DNA of 64,000 nucleotides from Dendrocalamus latiflorus (GCA_017311315.1 CM029636.1:25456043-25520042), one strand, 5' to 3'; counted from the first letter of the stretch, positions 1 to 8,857 are shown. Numbers and translations are program-made. The notes: generated from the sequence alone by a model not told the origin.

Positions 1-1217
1 ATGTTCAGAAATTGGTGTGGACGCGCAGCTACTGCGACGTTGAGGGGGACTGGGTACCGCAGTACTAGGAGTGGGTTGCGATTGGTTGCGGACTTGTCTC
101 AGTTCTTCCCGCAACGAATCTATCTCTCCTCGAAGTGAGGCAGTCTGCTCTTGAAGTGAGGCAGATAGTTGTTCCTCAAGTTGAGCACGAAGCTCCTGTT
201 TTATTTGTTCGCTGCGGTACGCCTTGGATCTCTTCCTACTCCTATATGTCTCAGAGTAATCTGGAAATCCTTGCCTCCAAGGTACATAAACCCCCATGCC
301 TCGTGTGCGACCTGGGTGCTCCTTGTTTCCCAAGGCCTGTGATAGTAAATCTATCTCCCTATATTCTTCAAAGGAGCCACGAGAAGATTCGGTAGTCAAT
401 GATTGCTGCAAGAGGCAATTAATCATGTTATTTTTGAACCCATGAAGTTCAAGAGGTGTTAACAACTATGTTGTTTAACATATTTTACCATGCGTTGGGA
501 CACTTCCTCATCTGCGGGGTTTTTGAAAGAGATACCCGAAGATGTGGTTGATGACCTCGCTCTTAACCAGTTTCGAGCGCGCTCGTTTGCGATCCCGGCA
601 AATGGCGGAGAGGCCTCCGATCGGATTGCGACCTCATCCTGCATCCTCCATTGCGGGATTTTACCCGCGTACCCAGCAGTGCCGAGTCTGTGAGGGTGCG
701 TGTTTTGTGACTGGAGATCCTTGTGCGCCGCACTTTGTTGTACAAATTCAGGCGTCGTCTTCATCTGCACAAAGGCCTCCCATGTTTCCGGCGACACGAA
801 AGGATACTTCGTGAAGGGCGTGACATCCTCGGCCACGTACTTCGTCACAAGAATGCTCTTAAAATTCTTCCATGCTTTTCCCATCGCGAGGAGCGCCTGC
901 CGTTGCACGAGTCCCTGTGCTTCTGCTGGGAACTCGAAGGAATTTGTAAGTTCCTCGCATAGCTGATTTTTGTGATCCTTTGTCAAATCTTTCCAGCTTG
1001 CTATGGTGATGGGGACCCGTTGCCTTCCAATTATCCCGCAGGTAGTCCGAAATGATGACGCTGCTTTCGACGGTTCCAGAGGAGTCCCATTCGGAGAGAC
1101 CACCATGATGGTCATTCGGGCCTCTGGCCTTTTCGATACTCCTCGGCCACGTTTACTTTTCGCAATCTTGGGAGCGTGAGACCCAGATGACGACGACGAA
1201 GACTGTGTGGACGCCAT
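1..1217 (-). CDS. CACTA second gene, Transposase_24 (Ptta/En/Spm, TNPA-like), two exons, 3' end outside window
   Basis: Exon 1 runs from the ATG at 1217 down to 489. It has a Ser-rich, Lys/Arg-rich start (residues about 5-35), followed by the conserved region RQALLAMGKAWKNFKS typical of the plant Ptta/En/Spm transposase family. Reading on into 488 gives a stop after about 10 codons. A donor GT at 488-487 and an acceptor ending TTGCAG at 406 define an 83-bp intron in phase 0. Exon 2 (405 to 1) then continues with QSLTTESSRGSFEEYREIDL and the family signature ALGNKEHPGRTRGMGVYVPW. A Glu/Gln/Arg-rich stretch follows that looks like a coiled coil (LEEQLSASLQEQTASLRGE), still open at base 1. In En/Spm the TNPA-type protein binds subterminal repeats. 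That role here is inferred from family and position. Confidence 0.82.
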
Positions 1218-1547
1218 CTCTCTTCTAAGAAAAAACTAACTGCAGTGAGCTATGGACCCAGCTTGTCAAAGTTCTATGAATCAAGTGACACAAACCAGTG
1301 CATCAAGTTCATTGAACAAGATACACTGGAGTGTGTCACTTGCTTTATGCTCTTTGACAAAGTTCTAACGATTAACTAATTGCAGTGAGCTATGGGCCTT
1401 CTAAATAGACCTTGCAGCTAACAAGTGCAGCATATATTATTGTTACAAGGTTCTATGAAGTGCCTACAGTGAGCTAAACACCTGCAGCATATATTATATG
1501 CTACATAAAATACATGTGAAGCATATATCATAAAGCTAACATGTTGA
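1218..1547. other. Spacer between CACTA second gene start and tandem repeats
   Basis: This stretch holds no open gene. It contains short imperfect repeats (tgcagtgagctatg-type at about 1240 and 1383, and catatattat-type at about 1430 and 1490). It lies immediately upstream of the minus-strand ATG at 1217, so it should include that gene's promoter, but no convincing TATA box was recognised. Confidence 0.5.
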
Positions 1548-1762
1548 GCATATAACATGTGAAGCATATAACATAAAATTCATATGAAGCATATAACATA
1601 AAATTCATGTGAAGCATATAACATAAAATTCATGTGAAGCATATAACATGTGAAGCATATAACATAAAATTCATGTGGAGCATATAACATAAAATTCATG
1701 TGAAGCATATAACATGTGAAGCATATAACATAAAATTCATGTGAAGCATATAACATAAAATA
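1548..1762. repeat. AT-rich tandem repeat, unit about 25 bp
   Basis: The unit gaagcatataacataaaatt plus catgt is repeated about seven times, with some copies shortened to the catataacatgt part. It lies inside the CACTA element between its two genes. It opens a spurious repetitive reading frame on the minus strand that I do not call a gene. Confidence 0.9.
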
Positions 1763-1890
1763 AGCGGCGTCGGGAGGGAGCGGCAGCGTCGGGAGGGAGC
1801 GGCGTCGGGAGGGAGCGGCGGCGTCGGGAGGGAGCGGCGTCGGGAGGGACCGGCGGCGTCGGGAGGGACCGGCGGCGTCGGGAGGGAGCA
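1763..1890. repeat. GC-rich tandem repeat, core gcgtcgggaggga
   Basis: About seven copies of an 15-21 bp unit built on gcgtcgggagggagcgg follow directly after the AT-rich array. GC-rich tandem repeats near the transcription start of plant CACTA genes are common, for example downstream control regions in En/Spm. A regulatory role here is only inference. Confidence 0.88.
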
Positions 1891-1982
1891 AAACCTAGCT
1901 AGCAGGGGCGCTGCAGGGTGGAGACAAGAGACCGCGCCAGAGCGGACTCCGCAGACCTAGCTGCGGGTATTTAAAGATGAGC

Positions 1983-2201
1983 TATCACAGACGGTTCTAT
2001 CAATATAACCGCCTGTGATATGCACTTATCACAGACGGTTCTATCAATATAACCGTCTGTGATATCAATATTATCACAGACGGTTCTATATATATAACCG
2101 TCTGTGATATTTATATTATCACAGACGGTTATATCTATAGAACCGTCTGTGATGTTTTATCACAGACGGTTTCTTTTGAAAACCGCCTGTGATATTTCAC
2201 T
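1983..2201. repeat. CACTA hairpin repeat cluster 1 (TCACAGACGGTT arms)
   Basis: Five adjacent short inverted repeats have arms TCACAGACGGTT and AACCGTCTGTGA (some AACCGCCTGTGA), separated by loops of roughly 10-14 bases. These match the subterminal hairpin repeats at the right end (8058-8358). They sit 3' of the TNP2-like gene and 5' of the second gene, rather than at a terminus. Confidence 0.9.
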
Positions 2202-2400
2202 ATAAATACCGGTAGCTAGCTAGGTTCCTATGTCATTTTACAATTACAATGGAACATAGATACATTTATGAAAAACGCAAGCATAACCATAGATATAACT
2301 ATTTCTTAGTTCCTTAGGCATTTTACAATTACAATGGAACATACATACATTTATGAAAAACACAAGCATAACCAATATCATTTATTACACTTTGGCTATA
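2202..2400. other. 3' flank of the TNP2 gene
   Basis: The sequence has two diverged copies of a unit around ttttacaattacaatggaacata (about 2236 and 2321), each followed by catttatgaaaaac-acaagcataacca, a direct repeat of about 85 bp. It lies just past the stop codon of the minus-strand transposase and may hold its 3' UTR. Confidence 0.6.
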
Positions 2401-5400
2401 TCATTTTAAATAAAGCCCTTCACGATGATCGACACGCATATAGCTTGGTTCATCGCCTTGTTCTTCCTCGAGCCTGATGCCATGTCCGAATGGAGGCAAA
2501 TCATCAAATTGATTGTACTCTTCCTCATCCACAACATTCTCAACCCCGACAATCCTTCTTTTTCCCTGAAGAACTACATGGCGCTTCTTATTTGCCGGGT
2601 CGGTTACATAAAATACTTGAACAACTTGCCTCGCGAGTACGAATGGTTCATCTTTGTATCCTACACATTCGAGGTCCACGGTAGTGACGCCGTACTTGTC
2701 AACCTTTACACCCCGTGGAAGTTGGACCCAACGGCACCGAAATAGAGGAATTTTGAAAATTACGTAGTCAAGCTCCCAAATCTCCTCTACAAGCCCGTAG
2801 TACGAGCTTGGGCCAGCGGTACTGCCGTGCGCATCATAGGCATCTATGCGGACACCTGAGTTCTGCACTGTGCTCTTTCTATTTTGATCTGTTGTATAAA
2901 ATGTGTAGCCATTAATGTCGTATGCTTGCCATGTCACAATTGTAAATTTTGGCCCTTTTGCCAACCATTGTAGTGTTTCACTTGACGACCTCCTAGTCAA
3001 TTGCGCCTTGAACCATTCGTTGAACTGACGGTTGTGTTGTCTCGTGGTCCAAACTTCTGACTGGCCTGCATTCTCCTGACGTAGCATGTCCTTGTGCTCT
3101 TCAATATATGGGGTCACTTCAGTCATGTGTTGTAAAACCATGAAATGGGCTTGAGTATACGTATTTTGATCCAGAGTTATTGCTTTCCTCCCGATAGTCC
3201 CGATACCCTCTAGCCTCCCCTCGTGACGAGATAGAGGTACACCTATCGGCTCTACCTGAGCCATGTAGCCGATGCAGAATTCAATGACCTCTTCTGTTGT
3301 ATAACCTTCGATGATGCTACCCTCCGGTCGAGATCGATTGCGTACATAGGACTTCAGAATTCCCATGTACCTCTCGAAAGGGTACATATGACGTAGAAAT
3401 ACGGGGCCACATATTTTTATCTCTTTCACAAGGTGGACAATGAAATGGACCATGATATCAAAAAATGATGGAGGGAAATACATCTCTAGATGACATAGAG
3501 TTGTCACCACCTCGGTTTGCAGAGCATCTAGTCCATCCGGATCAATGACCTTCTGAGCAATTGCGTTGAAGAAATAACATAGCCTTATGATTGTCACTCG
3601 AACCTTGTTCGGCAAAATACTTCTAATTGCAACAGGTAGCATTTGAGTCATTAGCACATGACAGTCGTGAGACTTCATGCCAATTAATTTCAAATGTTCC
3701 ATGGAAACAAGTTTCTTCATGCTTGTCGAGTGACCGGATGGAACTTTCACACCATTTAAGGACTGGCACAATTCAGTTCTCTCGGACTTAGACAGAGTGT
3801 AACATGCTGGGGGAAGGTACGTCCGGCCTTTATTGGTCTCTATCGGTGCTAACTCGGTCCTGATGTTCATAGCGACCAAGTCACGCCTTGCGTTAACACC
3901 ATCCTTTGTTTTGTCAGGAATGTTCAGTAAGAGACCAATCAAACTGTCACATACATTCTTCTCTACGTGCATGACATCGATGCAATTGCGAACTTCTAAG
4001 TGCTCCCAATAAGGCAAGTCCCAAAATATTGACCTCTTTTTCCACATGTTCTTCCTCAATTTACGTCCCTTTCCAAACACAACATTTATATCCTTAACCA
4101 TATCGTACACCTCTTTCCCGCTAAAAGGTCTTGGTACTGAGTCATCCTCTTTTTTTCCGTCAAATTGTTTCTTCATCTTGCGGTATGGGTGATACTTTGG
4201 AAGGAACCTACGGTGACGCATGTACACAGTTTTTCGGGAGTTGTTCAACCACACACTCTCCGTATAATCTAAGCAGTGCGGACACGCTTTGGCTCCTTTT
4301 ATACTAAACCCTGACAGGTTACCAAGGGCAGGAAAATCATTAATGGTGCAGAACAACATGGCCCGTAGAGTGAAGTTCTCTCGTTTGTCCGCATCCCATA
4401 CATGTACCCCTTCATTCCACAGTGTTGCAAGATCTTCCACCAATGGGGCTAGGAACACATCAATATCGTTGCCAGGTTGCTTCGGCCCTTGGATAAGTAG
4501 TGACATCAAAATATATTTCCGCTTCATACACAGCCAAGGAGGAAGGTTGTACATGCACAGAGTCACGGGCCAGGTGCTATGTCGGCTGCTCATGTTACCA
4601 AAAGGATTCATTCCATCTGTACTCAACCCAAACCTTATATTTCTCGGTTCCACACCGAAATCTACAAACATCCTATCGATGTTCCTCCACTGGGCAGAAT
4701 CAGCAACATGTCTTATCATTCCGTCTTTCTTACGCTGCTCGTAGTGCCAACGCATCAATCTTGCATCCTTGCGGTTTGCAAATAAACGCTTCAAACGGGG
4801 GATTACAGGAAGATACCACATCACCTTAGCAGGAGGTCCTTGCTTCACCTCGATGCCCTTCCCATCATCAGAGTCATTTTTACGCTTGTATCGGGATGCT
4901 TTGCACACCGGACAAACATGTAAGCTAGCATACTCTTTACGGTACAGGATACAATCATTCCGACATGCATGTATTCTTTCTACTTCCATTCCTAATGGAC
5001 AAAGAATCTTCTTGGCTTGGTAGGTGGTTCTCGGCAACACATTTCCCGTTGGAAGCATGTCCACTAGGAGACCTAATAATGCCGTGAAACTCTTGTCGGA
5101 CCAACCATTGCTTGCCTTCAATTTTAGCAGTTCTAGAACTGATGACAACCTCGTGTATTGCGGCTTGCAGCCCGGGAACAAAGGTTTCTCCGAGTCCTCC
5201 ATCAAGCCCTCGAATTTACCAAACTCTCTCTCACTATAGTTCCCTTCTGCATCACGTAACATCTGATCCAGATTATCATCCTGCGACCTATCCTCATGAT
5301 CCAGATTGTCATCCTGCGACCTATCCTCATGATCCAGATTGTCATCCTGCGACCTTTCCTCATGATCGAAAGAACAGTCCACAACTGGCATATCATTGCC

Positions 5401-5679
5401 TCCCTCGACTATGTCATAACTACCTTCTTGTGTACTCTTCTCTTCACCGTGACTGGTCCAACATTTGTACCATTTTCTGAAACCCCTTCGAATCAAGTGA
5501 GCTTCAATCTGCGCTGAGTTGCTAAACATCTTGAGATTATCACAATCAATACATGGGCAATACATATATTTCATCCCCTTCTTCAACATATCTAGCTCGG
5601 CCGCCCTTCTAAAGGCAGACACGCCAGTAATGTACTCTTCACTCACACGGTTCTCAATATACATCCAGCTTCGGTCCAT
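2401..5679 (-). CDS. CACTA transposase, TNP2/Transposase_21 type, intact 1092-aa ORF
   Basis: A single uninterrupted frame of 1092 residues matches the TNP2/TnpD family, which catalyses cut-and-paste transposition of CACTA elements in the nucleus. The N-terminus has the transposon-associated domain with CPCIDCDN (residues about 41-48). An acidic linker follows in which a 13-residue DHEDRSQDDNL-type unit is repeated three times (about 105-138). A zinc-type CPVC pair (256-259) precedes the core. The core has STDGMNPFGN (D355), NDFPALGNLSG (D448), CPHC (466-469) and a later IDVMHVEKNV, all conserved landmarks of the tnp2 domain with its acidic residues. A DUF4218-like part (YPFERYMGILKSYVRNRS) and a DUF4216-like C-terminus (VDLECVGYKDEPFVLARQ) follow. 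Length is normal for the family. The lack of any stop or frameshift suggests recent activity or recent arrival. Confidence 0.93.
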   Translation of the reverse strand: MDRSWMYIENRVSEEYITGVSAFRRAAELDMLKKGMKYMYCPCIDCDNLKMFSNSAQIEAHLIRRGFRKWYKCWTSHGEEKSTQEGSYDIVEGGNDMPVVDCSFDHEERSQDDNLDHEDRSQDDNLDHEDRSQDDNLDQMLRDAEGNYSEREFGKFEGLMEDSEKPLFPGCKPQYTRLSSVLELLKLKASNGWSDKSFTALLGLLVDMLPTGNVLPRTTYQAKKILCPLGMEVERIHACRNDCILYRKEYASLHVCPVCKASRYKRKNDSDDGKGIEVKQGPPAKVMWYLPVIPRLKRLFANRKDARLMRWHYEQRKKDGMIRHVADSAQWRNIDRMFVDFGVEPRNIRFGLSTDGMNPFGNMSSRHSTWPVTLCMYNLPPWLCMKRKYILMSLLIQGPKQPGNDIDVFLAPLVEDLATLWNEGVHVWDADKRENFTLRAMLFCTINDFPALGNLSGFSIKGAKACPHCLDYTESVWLNNSRKTVYMRHRRFLPKYHPYRKMKKQFDGKKEDDSVPRPFSGKEVYDMVKDINVVFGKGRKLRKNMWKKRSIFWDLPYWEHLEVRNCIDVMHVEKNVCDSLIGLLLNIPDKTKDGVNARRDLVAMNIRTELAPIETNKGRTYLPPACYTLSKSERTELCQSLNGVKVPSGHSTSMKKLVSMEHLKLIGMKSHDCHVLMTQMLPVAIRSILPNKVRVTIIRLCYFFNAIAQKVIDPDGLDALQTEVVTTLCHLEMYFPPSFFDIMVHFIVHLVKEIKICGPVFLRHMYPFERYMGILKSYVRNRSRPEGSIIEGYTTEEVIEFCIGYMAQVEPIGVPLSRHEGRLEGIGTIGRKAITLDQNTYTQAHFMVLQHMTEVTPYIEEHKDMLRQENAGQSEVWTTRQHNRQFNEWFKAQLTRRSSSETLQWLAKGPKFTIVTWQAYDINGYTFYTTDQNRKSTVQNSGVRIDAYDAHGSTAGPSSYYGLVEEIWELDYVIFKIPLFRCRWVQLPRGVKVDKYGVTTVDLECVGYKDEPFVLARQVVQVFYVTDPANKKRHVVLQGKRRIVGVENVVDEEEYNQFDDLPPFGHGIRLEEEQGDEPSYMRVDHREGLYLK

Positions 5680-5974
5680 CTACGCTACACAAGTGAAAAA
5701 TGGGTGTCAAAAATGATTATTACCTCTACTACTAACCTCTGATCAGATCACTAAAAATGTTAAGTAATTGAATACTAATCTCTGATCAGATCACTAAGAA
5801 TGTTAAGTAATTGAGTATGCTAACCTCTGATCAGATCAATAAGAAGACGGTGATATTTTTTCACCCCCAACTCCCTAAAGCCGGCCGCCTTGCTCCACCG
5901 ATGCAGCGCAATGAAGACAGATCGGTGTCGACATCCTTCAAGCAAGTACGCCAAGTAATTAATACTACGCAGAA
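5680..5974. promoter_or_regulatory. 5' flank of the TNP2 gene with a ctgatcagatcac direct repeat
   Basis: Three copies of the motif ctgatcagatca(c/a) followed by taa(a/g)aa occur at about 5738, 5777 and 5828, the first two followed by tgttaagtaattga. As the transposase is on the minus strand this is its upstream region. No clear TATA box is seen. The repeats are observed; the regulatory role is inferred only from position. Confidence 0.45.
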
Positions 5975-6226
5975 TATCACAGACGGTTCCAACTACAAAC
6001 GGTCTGTGATTTCTGCCTATCATAGACAGTTCGCATCAATAACCGTCTGTGATAGTCTCATTATCACAGACGGTTCGTAACACGAACCGTCTGTGATGTA
6101 CATAATATCACAGACGGTTCTAAATATCAACCGTCTGTGATTTATGCGTATCACAGATGGTTCGTGTATAGAACTGTCTGTGATAGTCCTTCACAGACGG
6201 TTTACATTACAAACCGTCTGTGATAG
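5975..6226. repeat. CACTA hairpin repeat cluster 2
   Basis: Six inverted pairs with arms TCACAGACGGTT and AACCGTCTGTGA lie side by side. Loop lengths are similar to cluster 1, and some arms carry single changes (for example atagacagttcg). The cluster stands just upstream of the TNP2 gene and directly abuts the long palindrome at 6236. Confidence 0.9.
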
Positions 6227-6235
6227 TTACACGGG

Positions 6236-6480
6236 GATGAACTGTTTCGTCAGGGCATGACTGCCAACTCGAAGCATATATAGCATAGCATTCGAGGCAC
6301 ATCCGAGGCCTGCTGCTGTGTCTTGAGGAATGCCAAGAGCTGGTCTTCAGATGTGGCTGCCACATCTGAAGACCAGCTCTTGGCATTCCTCAAGACACAG
6401 CTGCAGGCCTCGGATGTGCCTCGAATGCTATGCTATATATGCTTCGAGTTGGCAGTCATGCCCTGACGAAACAGTTCATC
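6236..6480. repeat. 245-bp near-perfect palindrome (122-nt arms, 1-nt centre)
   Basis: The sequence from GATGAACTGTTTCGTCAGGG at 6236 is the reverse complement of that ending CCCTGACGAAACAGTTCATC at 6480. The centre is the single base at 6358. By eye the 122-nt arms differ at one position only (cctgctgctg on the left against cctgcagctg). A transcript through it would fold into one long duplex. Read from 6359 rightward, the arm opens as ATSEDQLLAFLKTQ and so on, which looks like coding sequence but is not a protein I recognise. It lies within the CACTA element, outside its recognised genes. Confidence 0.95.
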
Positions 6481-6647
6481 TTTCCCGACAAAATTCAAGG
6501 CAATTTTATTACAATAGTGCAAAGAAAAGACATTTCAAGATTCTTGGTTGAGCTGGTCGAGGAACATGCAAATACAGAGGCAAGCACAAAAACTCAACAA
6601 CACATTCAGATCGATCTATTACAGGATAACAAGCTAACAAACCCTTC
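6481..6647. other. Unassigned CACTA interior
   Basis: This short stretch between two inverted repeats continues a weak plus-strand reading frame from the palindrome. No similarity was recognised. Confidence 0.4.
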
Positions 6648-6724
6648 GTGGCACGACGGTTCACACTAAACAAGACACACTTACGGCAAGAGTGTGTTGT
6701 TTAGTATGAACCGGTCGTGCCGCG
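6648..6724. repeat. Imperfect inverted repeat, arms about 33 nt
   Basis: The left arm (6648-6680, beginning tggcacgacggttcacact) pairs with the right arm (6691-6724, agtatgaaccggtcgtgcc), with a few mismatches and a 10-base loop. It differs in sequence from the TCACAGACGGTT hairpins, so it belongs to another hairpin family or a remnant terminus. Confidence 0.8.
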
Positions 6725-6965
6725 ATGGAGGTGCTAGCTCACAGCGGAGGGGAGATGCATGCAGGAAGCTAGTTAGTGGATGAACTCACGCGTGACTAGT
6801 ACCGGTGGAAAGGTTGATGGCGAGTTATTAATAAGGGCCTGGCCGTGGGAGGAACTGGTGCCAGCCATTCGATGTGGAGAGAATAGACGGGTGAGATCGA
6901 AATCCTGTGTATACGCCAATTATTGGTGACATGTGATTATTACACACCAATTATCAGTGACATGG

Positions 6966-7150
6966 GATTATTACAGACGGTTCTTAACAGGAACCGTCTG
7001 TGTTATCTGGCTTTTCACAGACGGTTCTTAACAGGACCCGTCTGTGTTATCTCGATTGGTATAGACGGTTCGTATTAAGAACCGTCTGTGAAAGTTCACA
7101 GACGGTTAGTAACCGTCTATGAAAATATCACAGACGGTTGCCAGTAAAAT
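6966..7150. repeat. CACTA hairpin repeat cluster 3
   Basis: Three hairpin pairs and one half-pair share the arms of the other clusters, one loop reading cttaacagg. The cluster is preceded by an imperfect duplicated stretch, accaattat(t/c)(g/a)gtgacatg, at about 6916 and 6950. Confidence 0.85.
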
Positions 7151-7157
7151 CGTGTGT

Positions 7158-7262
7158 CATAACGCTTCGCGCGTGTTTCTATTGCCAGAACGCTTCGCGC
7201 GTGTTTCGATTGCCAGAACGCTTCGTGTTTCGATTGCCAGAACGCTTCGGGTTTCGATCGTC
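7158..7262. repeat. Short tandem repeat with aacgcttcgcgcgtgtttc units
   Basis: Four units of gccagaacgcttcgcgcgtgtttcga type occur, the last two shortened by loss of cgcg. The array lies between hairpin cluster 3 and the plus-strand ORF at 7385. Confidence 0.85.
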
Positions 7263-7384
7263 TAATTAACGTCTCTCGATCGTTATACGAAGCATCTATA
7301 TCATTAATGTTTGGGTATACGAACCGTCTGTGCTAAAGGTTAAATATGCGCGCCTAATCCAGGTCTCTTCTACGTACGTACAAT

Positions 7385-7891
7385 ATGGCGCCTTCTACTA
7401 TTCTTGTGATCATCTCCTTCCTCTCATCTGTTCATCACGAATTGTTCGGCCGGAACCTTACACAGGCGGCCAGCAATTTGCATCTGGAGCAGCTTCTCCG
7501 CACCCGCCCTGCTCTCCTTCCCCGACTTTCTTGCATCCGTCAGCTTGACCTGATCCTCCGCCGTCGACGGAGGCATCTCGCTGCCGCTCAAGAAAGGGAA
7601 ACAGCTCTCACCCTGGTTCTTCTCCACAATGTGCGCAATGCGGAAGAAGCTCTACTCGCATTGCACAGACTGATGGATAGCCTTGCCGCTCATGCAGAAA
7701 CGGCTGATTGTGAGGAATGTTTTAATGCTATCATGTACGACATGATGGATGCTGCTGATCATTTGCCCAGGCTGCACGAGGAAGTGCAGAGGACAAGGGC
7801 AATCTTAACAGCGTTCGAGAATTCAGCGGCTGATCCTCCAAGTCCCAAAGTCGAAGAAGAAGCGTACGAAGCCCAAAAGATTACAATCTAG
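7385..7891 (+). CDS. Hypothetical 168-aa protein encoded inside the CACTA element
   Basis: This frame runs opposite to the two transposase genes, between hairpin clusters 3 and 4. I do not recognise the protein. Residues 1-16 are hydrophobic (MAPSTILVIISFLSSV), which could be a signal peptide. Residues 50-65 are Arg-rich (LILRRRRRHL). Residues about 65-155 are rich in Leu, Ala and Glu and should be helical or coiled. The end is acidic (PPSPKVEEEAYEAQ). A candidate polyadenylation signal aataaa (7944) follows the stop by about 50 bases. Length, regular composition and a 3' signal favour a real gene, perhaps captured host sequence or an accessory element gene. Chance openness cannot be ruled out without expression or homologues. 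Confidence 0.45.
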   Translation: MAPSTILVIISFLSSVHHELFGRNLTQAASNLHLEQLLRTRPALLPRLSCIRQLDLILRRRRRHLAAAQERETALTLVLLHNVRNAEEALLALHRLMDSLAAHAETADCEECFNAIMYDMMDAADHLPRLHEEVQRTRAILTAFENSAADPPSPKVEEEAYEAQKITI

Positions 7892-8057
7892 GAAACTCTT
7901 TACCTGTGCGACTTATGTAATGAATTTCCCTCTAATTGAAATTAATAAATTTGCCTTTAATTTGTGACCTCTTGTCTCAGTAGTTCTGTAGTTAAGTTAT
8001 TAGAAGCAATGTGTACTTATATATTAACCTCTAATCTAGAATATGACAGACAAAGGG

Positions 8058-8358
8058 ACATCACAGCCGGTTCTTGTAAAAAACCGTCTGTGAACATTCC
8101 CAGACGGTTCTTAACAACAACCGGCTGTGATAGTCTACACAATACAGACGGTTTTTAATAAAAAACCGTCTGTGATAATTTCAGATTATCACAGACGGTT
8201 TTTTATTTTAAACCGCCTGTGATACTAAAGTATCACAGACGGTTCATTGGTAAGGACCGTCTGTGATACTCGACCACTAACACAGACGGTGTCCAAATTA
8301 AAACCGTTTGTGTTAGTGTCAATCACAGACGGTTTTGTCAAACCGTCTGTGATGTAGC
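8058..8358. repeat. CACTA hairpin repeat cluster 4 (right subterminal region)
   Basis: About seven inverted pairs with arms TCACAGACGGTT / AACCGTCTGTGA occupy the last 300 bp before the terminus. Such arrays of short repeats in both orientations are the binding sites of TNPA-type proteins in CACTA elements. Confidence 0.92.
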
Positions 8359-8387
8359 CGTCTAGTATAGCCTCTTTTGTAGTAGTG
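8359..8387 (-). repeat. CACTA terminal inverted repeat, right end
   Basis: On the minus strand the terminus reads CACTACTACAAAAGAGGC and continues to TAGACGGC. CACTA plus a T/A-rich stretch is diagnostic for the superfamily. The next three bases outside are ATT (8388-8390), the likely target-site duplication. Confidence 0.9.
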
Positions 8388-8526
8388 ATTGATTTAAAAA
8401 GGTATCAATTTGGAAAGAAATTTATTGATTTAGCACGTTGAATCAATCAGGAATGAAAAGTCTTGATCATGGATGAAAAGTCTCAATCATAGAGTCCGAA
8501 TATTATAATACCCCTGTTATTTATAT

Positions 8527-8527
<1 letters not shown>

Positions 8528-8594
<67 letters not shown>

Positions 8595-8617
8595 AGAGAG
8601 AGAGAGAGTGTGTGTAG
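8528..8617. repeat. Compound microsatellite (CT)n(AT)n(GA)n(GT)n, self-complementary
   Basis: A (CT) run at 8528-8540 is followed by (AT)26 to 8592, then (GA) to about 8608 and a short (GT) run. Because (CT) and (GA) flank (AT), the block is one long palindrome able to fold on itself. Repetitive Tyr-Ile frames here are artefacts. Confidence 0.95.
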
Positions 8618-8854
8618 CGGAAGGGGCACCGCCAAACCGAGCTGGTCGATGAGATATTCCTGCCATAAATTAAAAGTTTGATCCTGGAGACCTTGGCACA
8701 TGGACTTGGCCCGTACTCGCACACCTAAAAATGTACCTGACCTTTTGGTGTGTACGTAAGGTCAAGCATAGTAGATGAAGAAGCTTCAATGTGCATATGG
8801 CTAGCTAGCTAGCAACACAATTTCGTGTTAGGGAACAAACTAAGCATAAAAAGA

Positions 8855-8857
<3 letters not shown>

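Larger units (their letters stand above)
1..8387 (-). mobile_element. CACTA (En/Spm) DNA transposon, right part; left end outside window
   Basis: The terminus at 8387 reads, on the minus strand, CACTACTACAAAAGAGGC, a classic CACTA end, and is followed outside by ATT as a candidate 3-bp target duplication. Reading from that end inward come hairpin-forming subterminal repeats, a TNP2-like transposase and a Transposase_24/TNPA-like gene, both on the minus strand, which is the usual gene content of plant CACTA elements. No matching CACTA end is visible between 1 and 8387, so the left terminus lies before the window and the element exceeds 8.4 kb. Hairpin clusters also occur inside the element (about 1985-2200 and 5975-6230), so a nested or rearranged copy cannot be excluded. 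Confidence 0.9.

Noticed and set aside
1983..2201. Regularly spaced hairpin repeats resembling a CRISPR array
   Set aside because: Adjacent inverted pairs with variable loops in a plant CACTA element; no spacers, leader or cas genes.
4289..5517. Plus-strand frames of up to 151 residues
   Set aside because: They are antisense shadows of the TNP2-like transposase.
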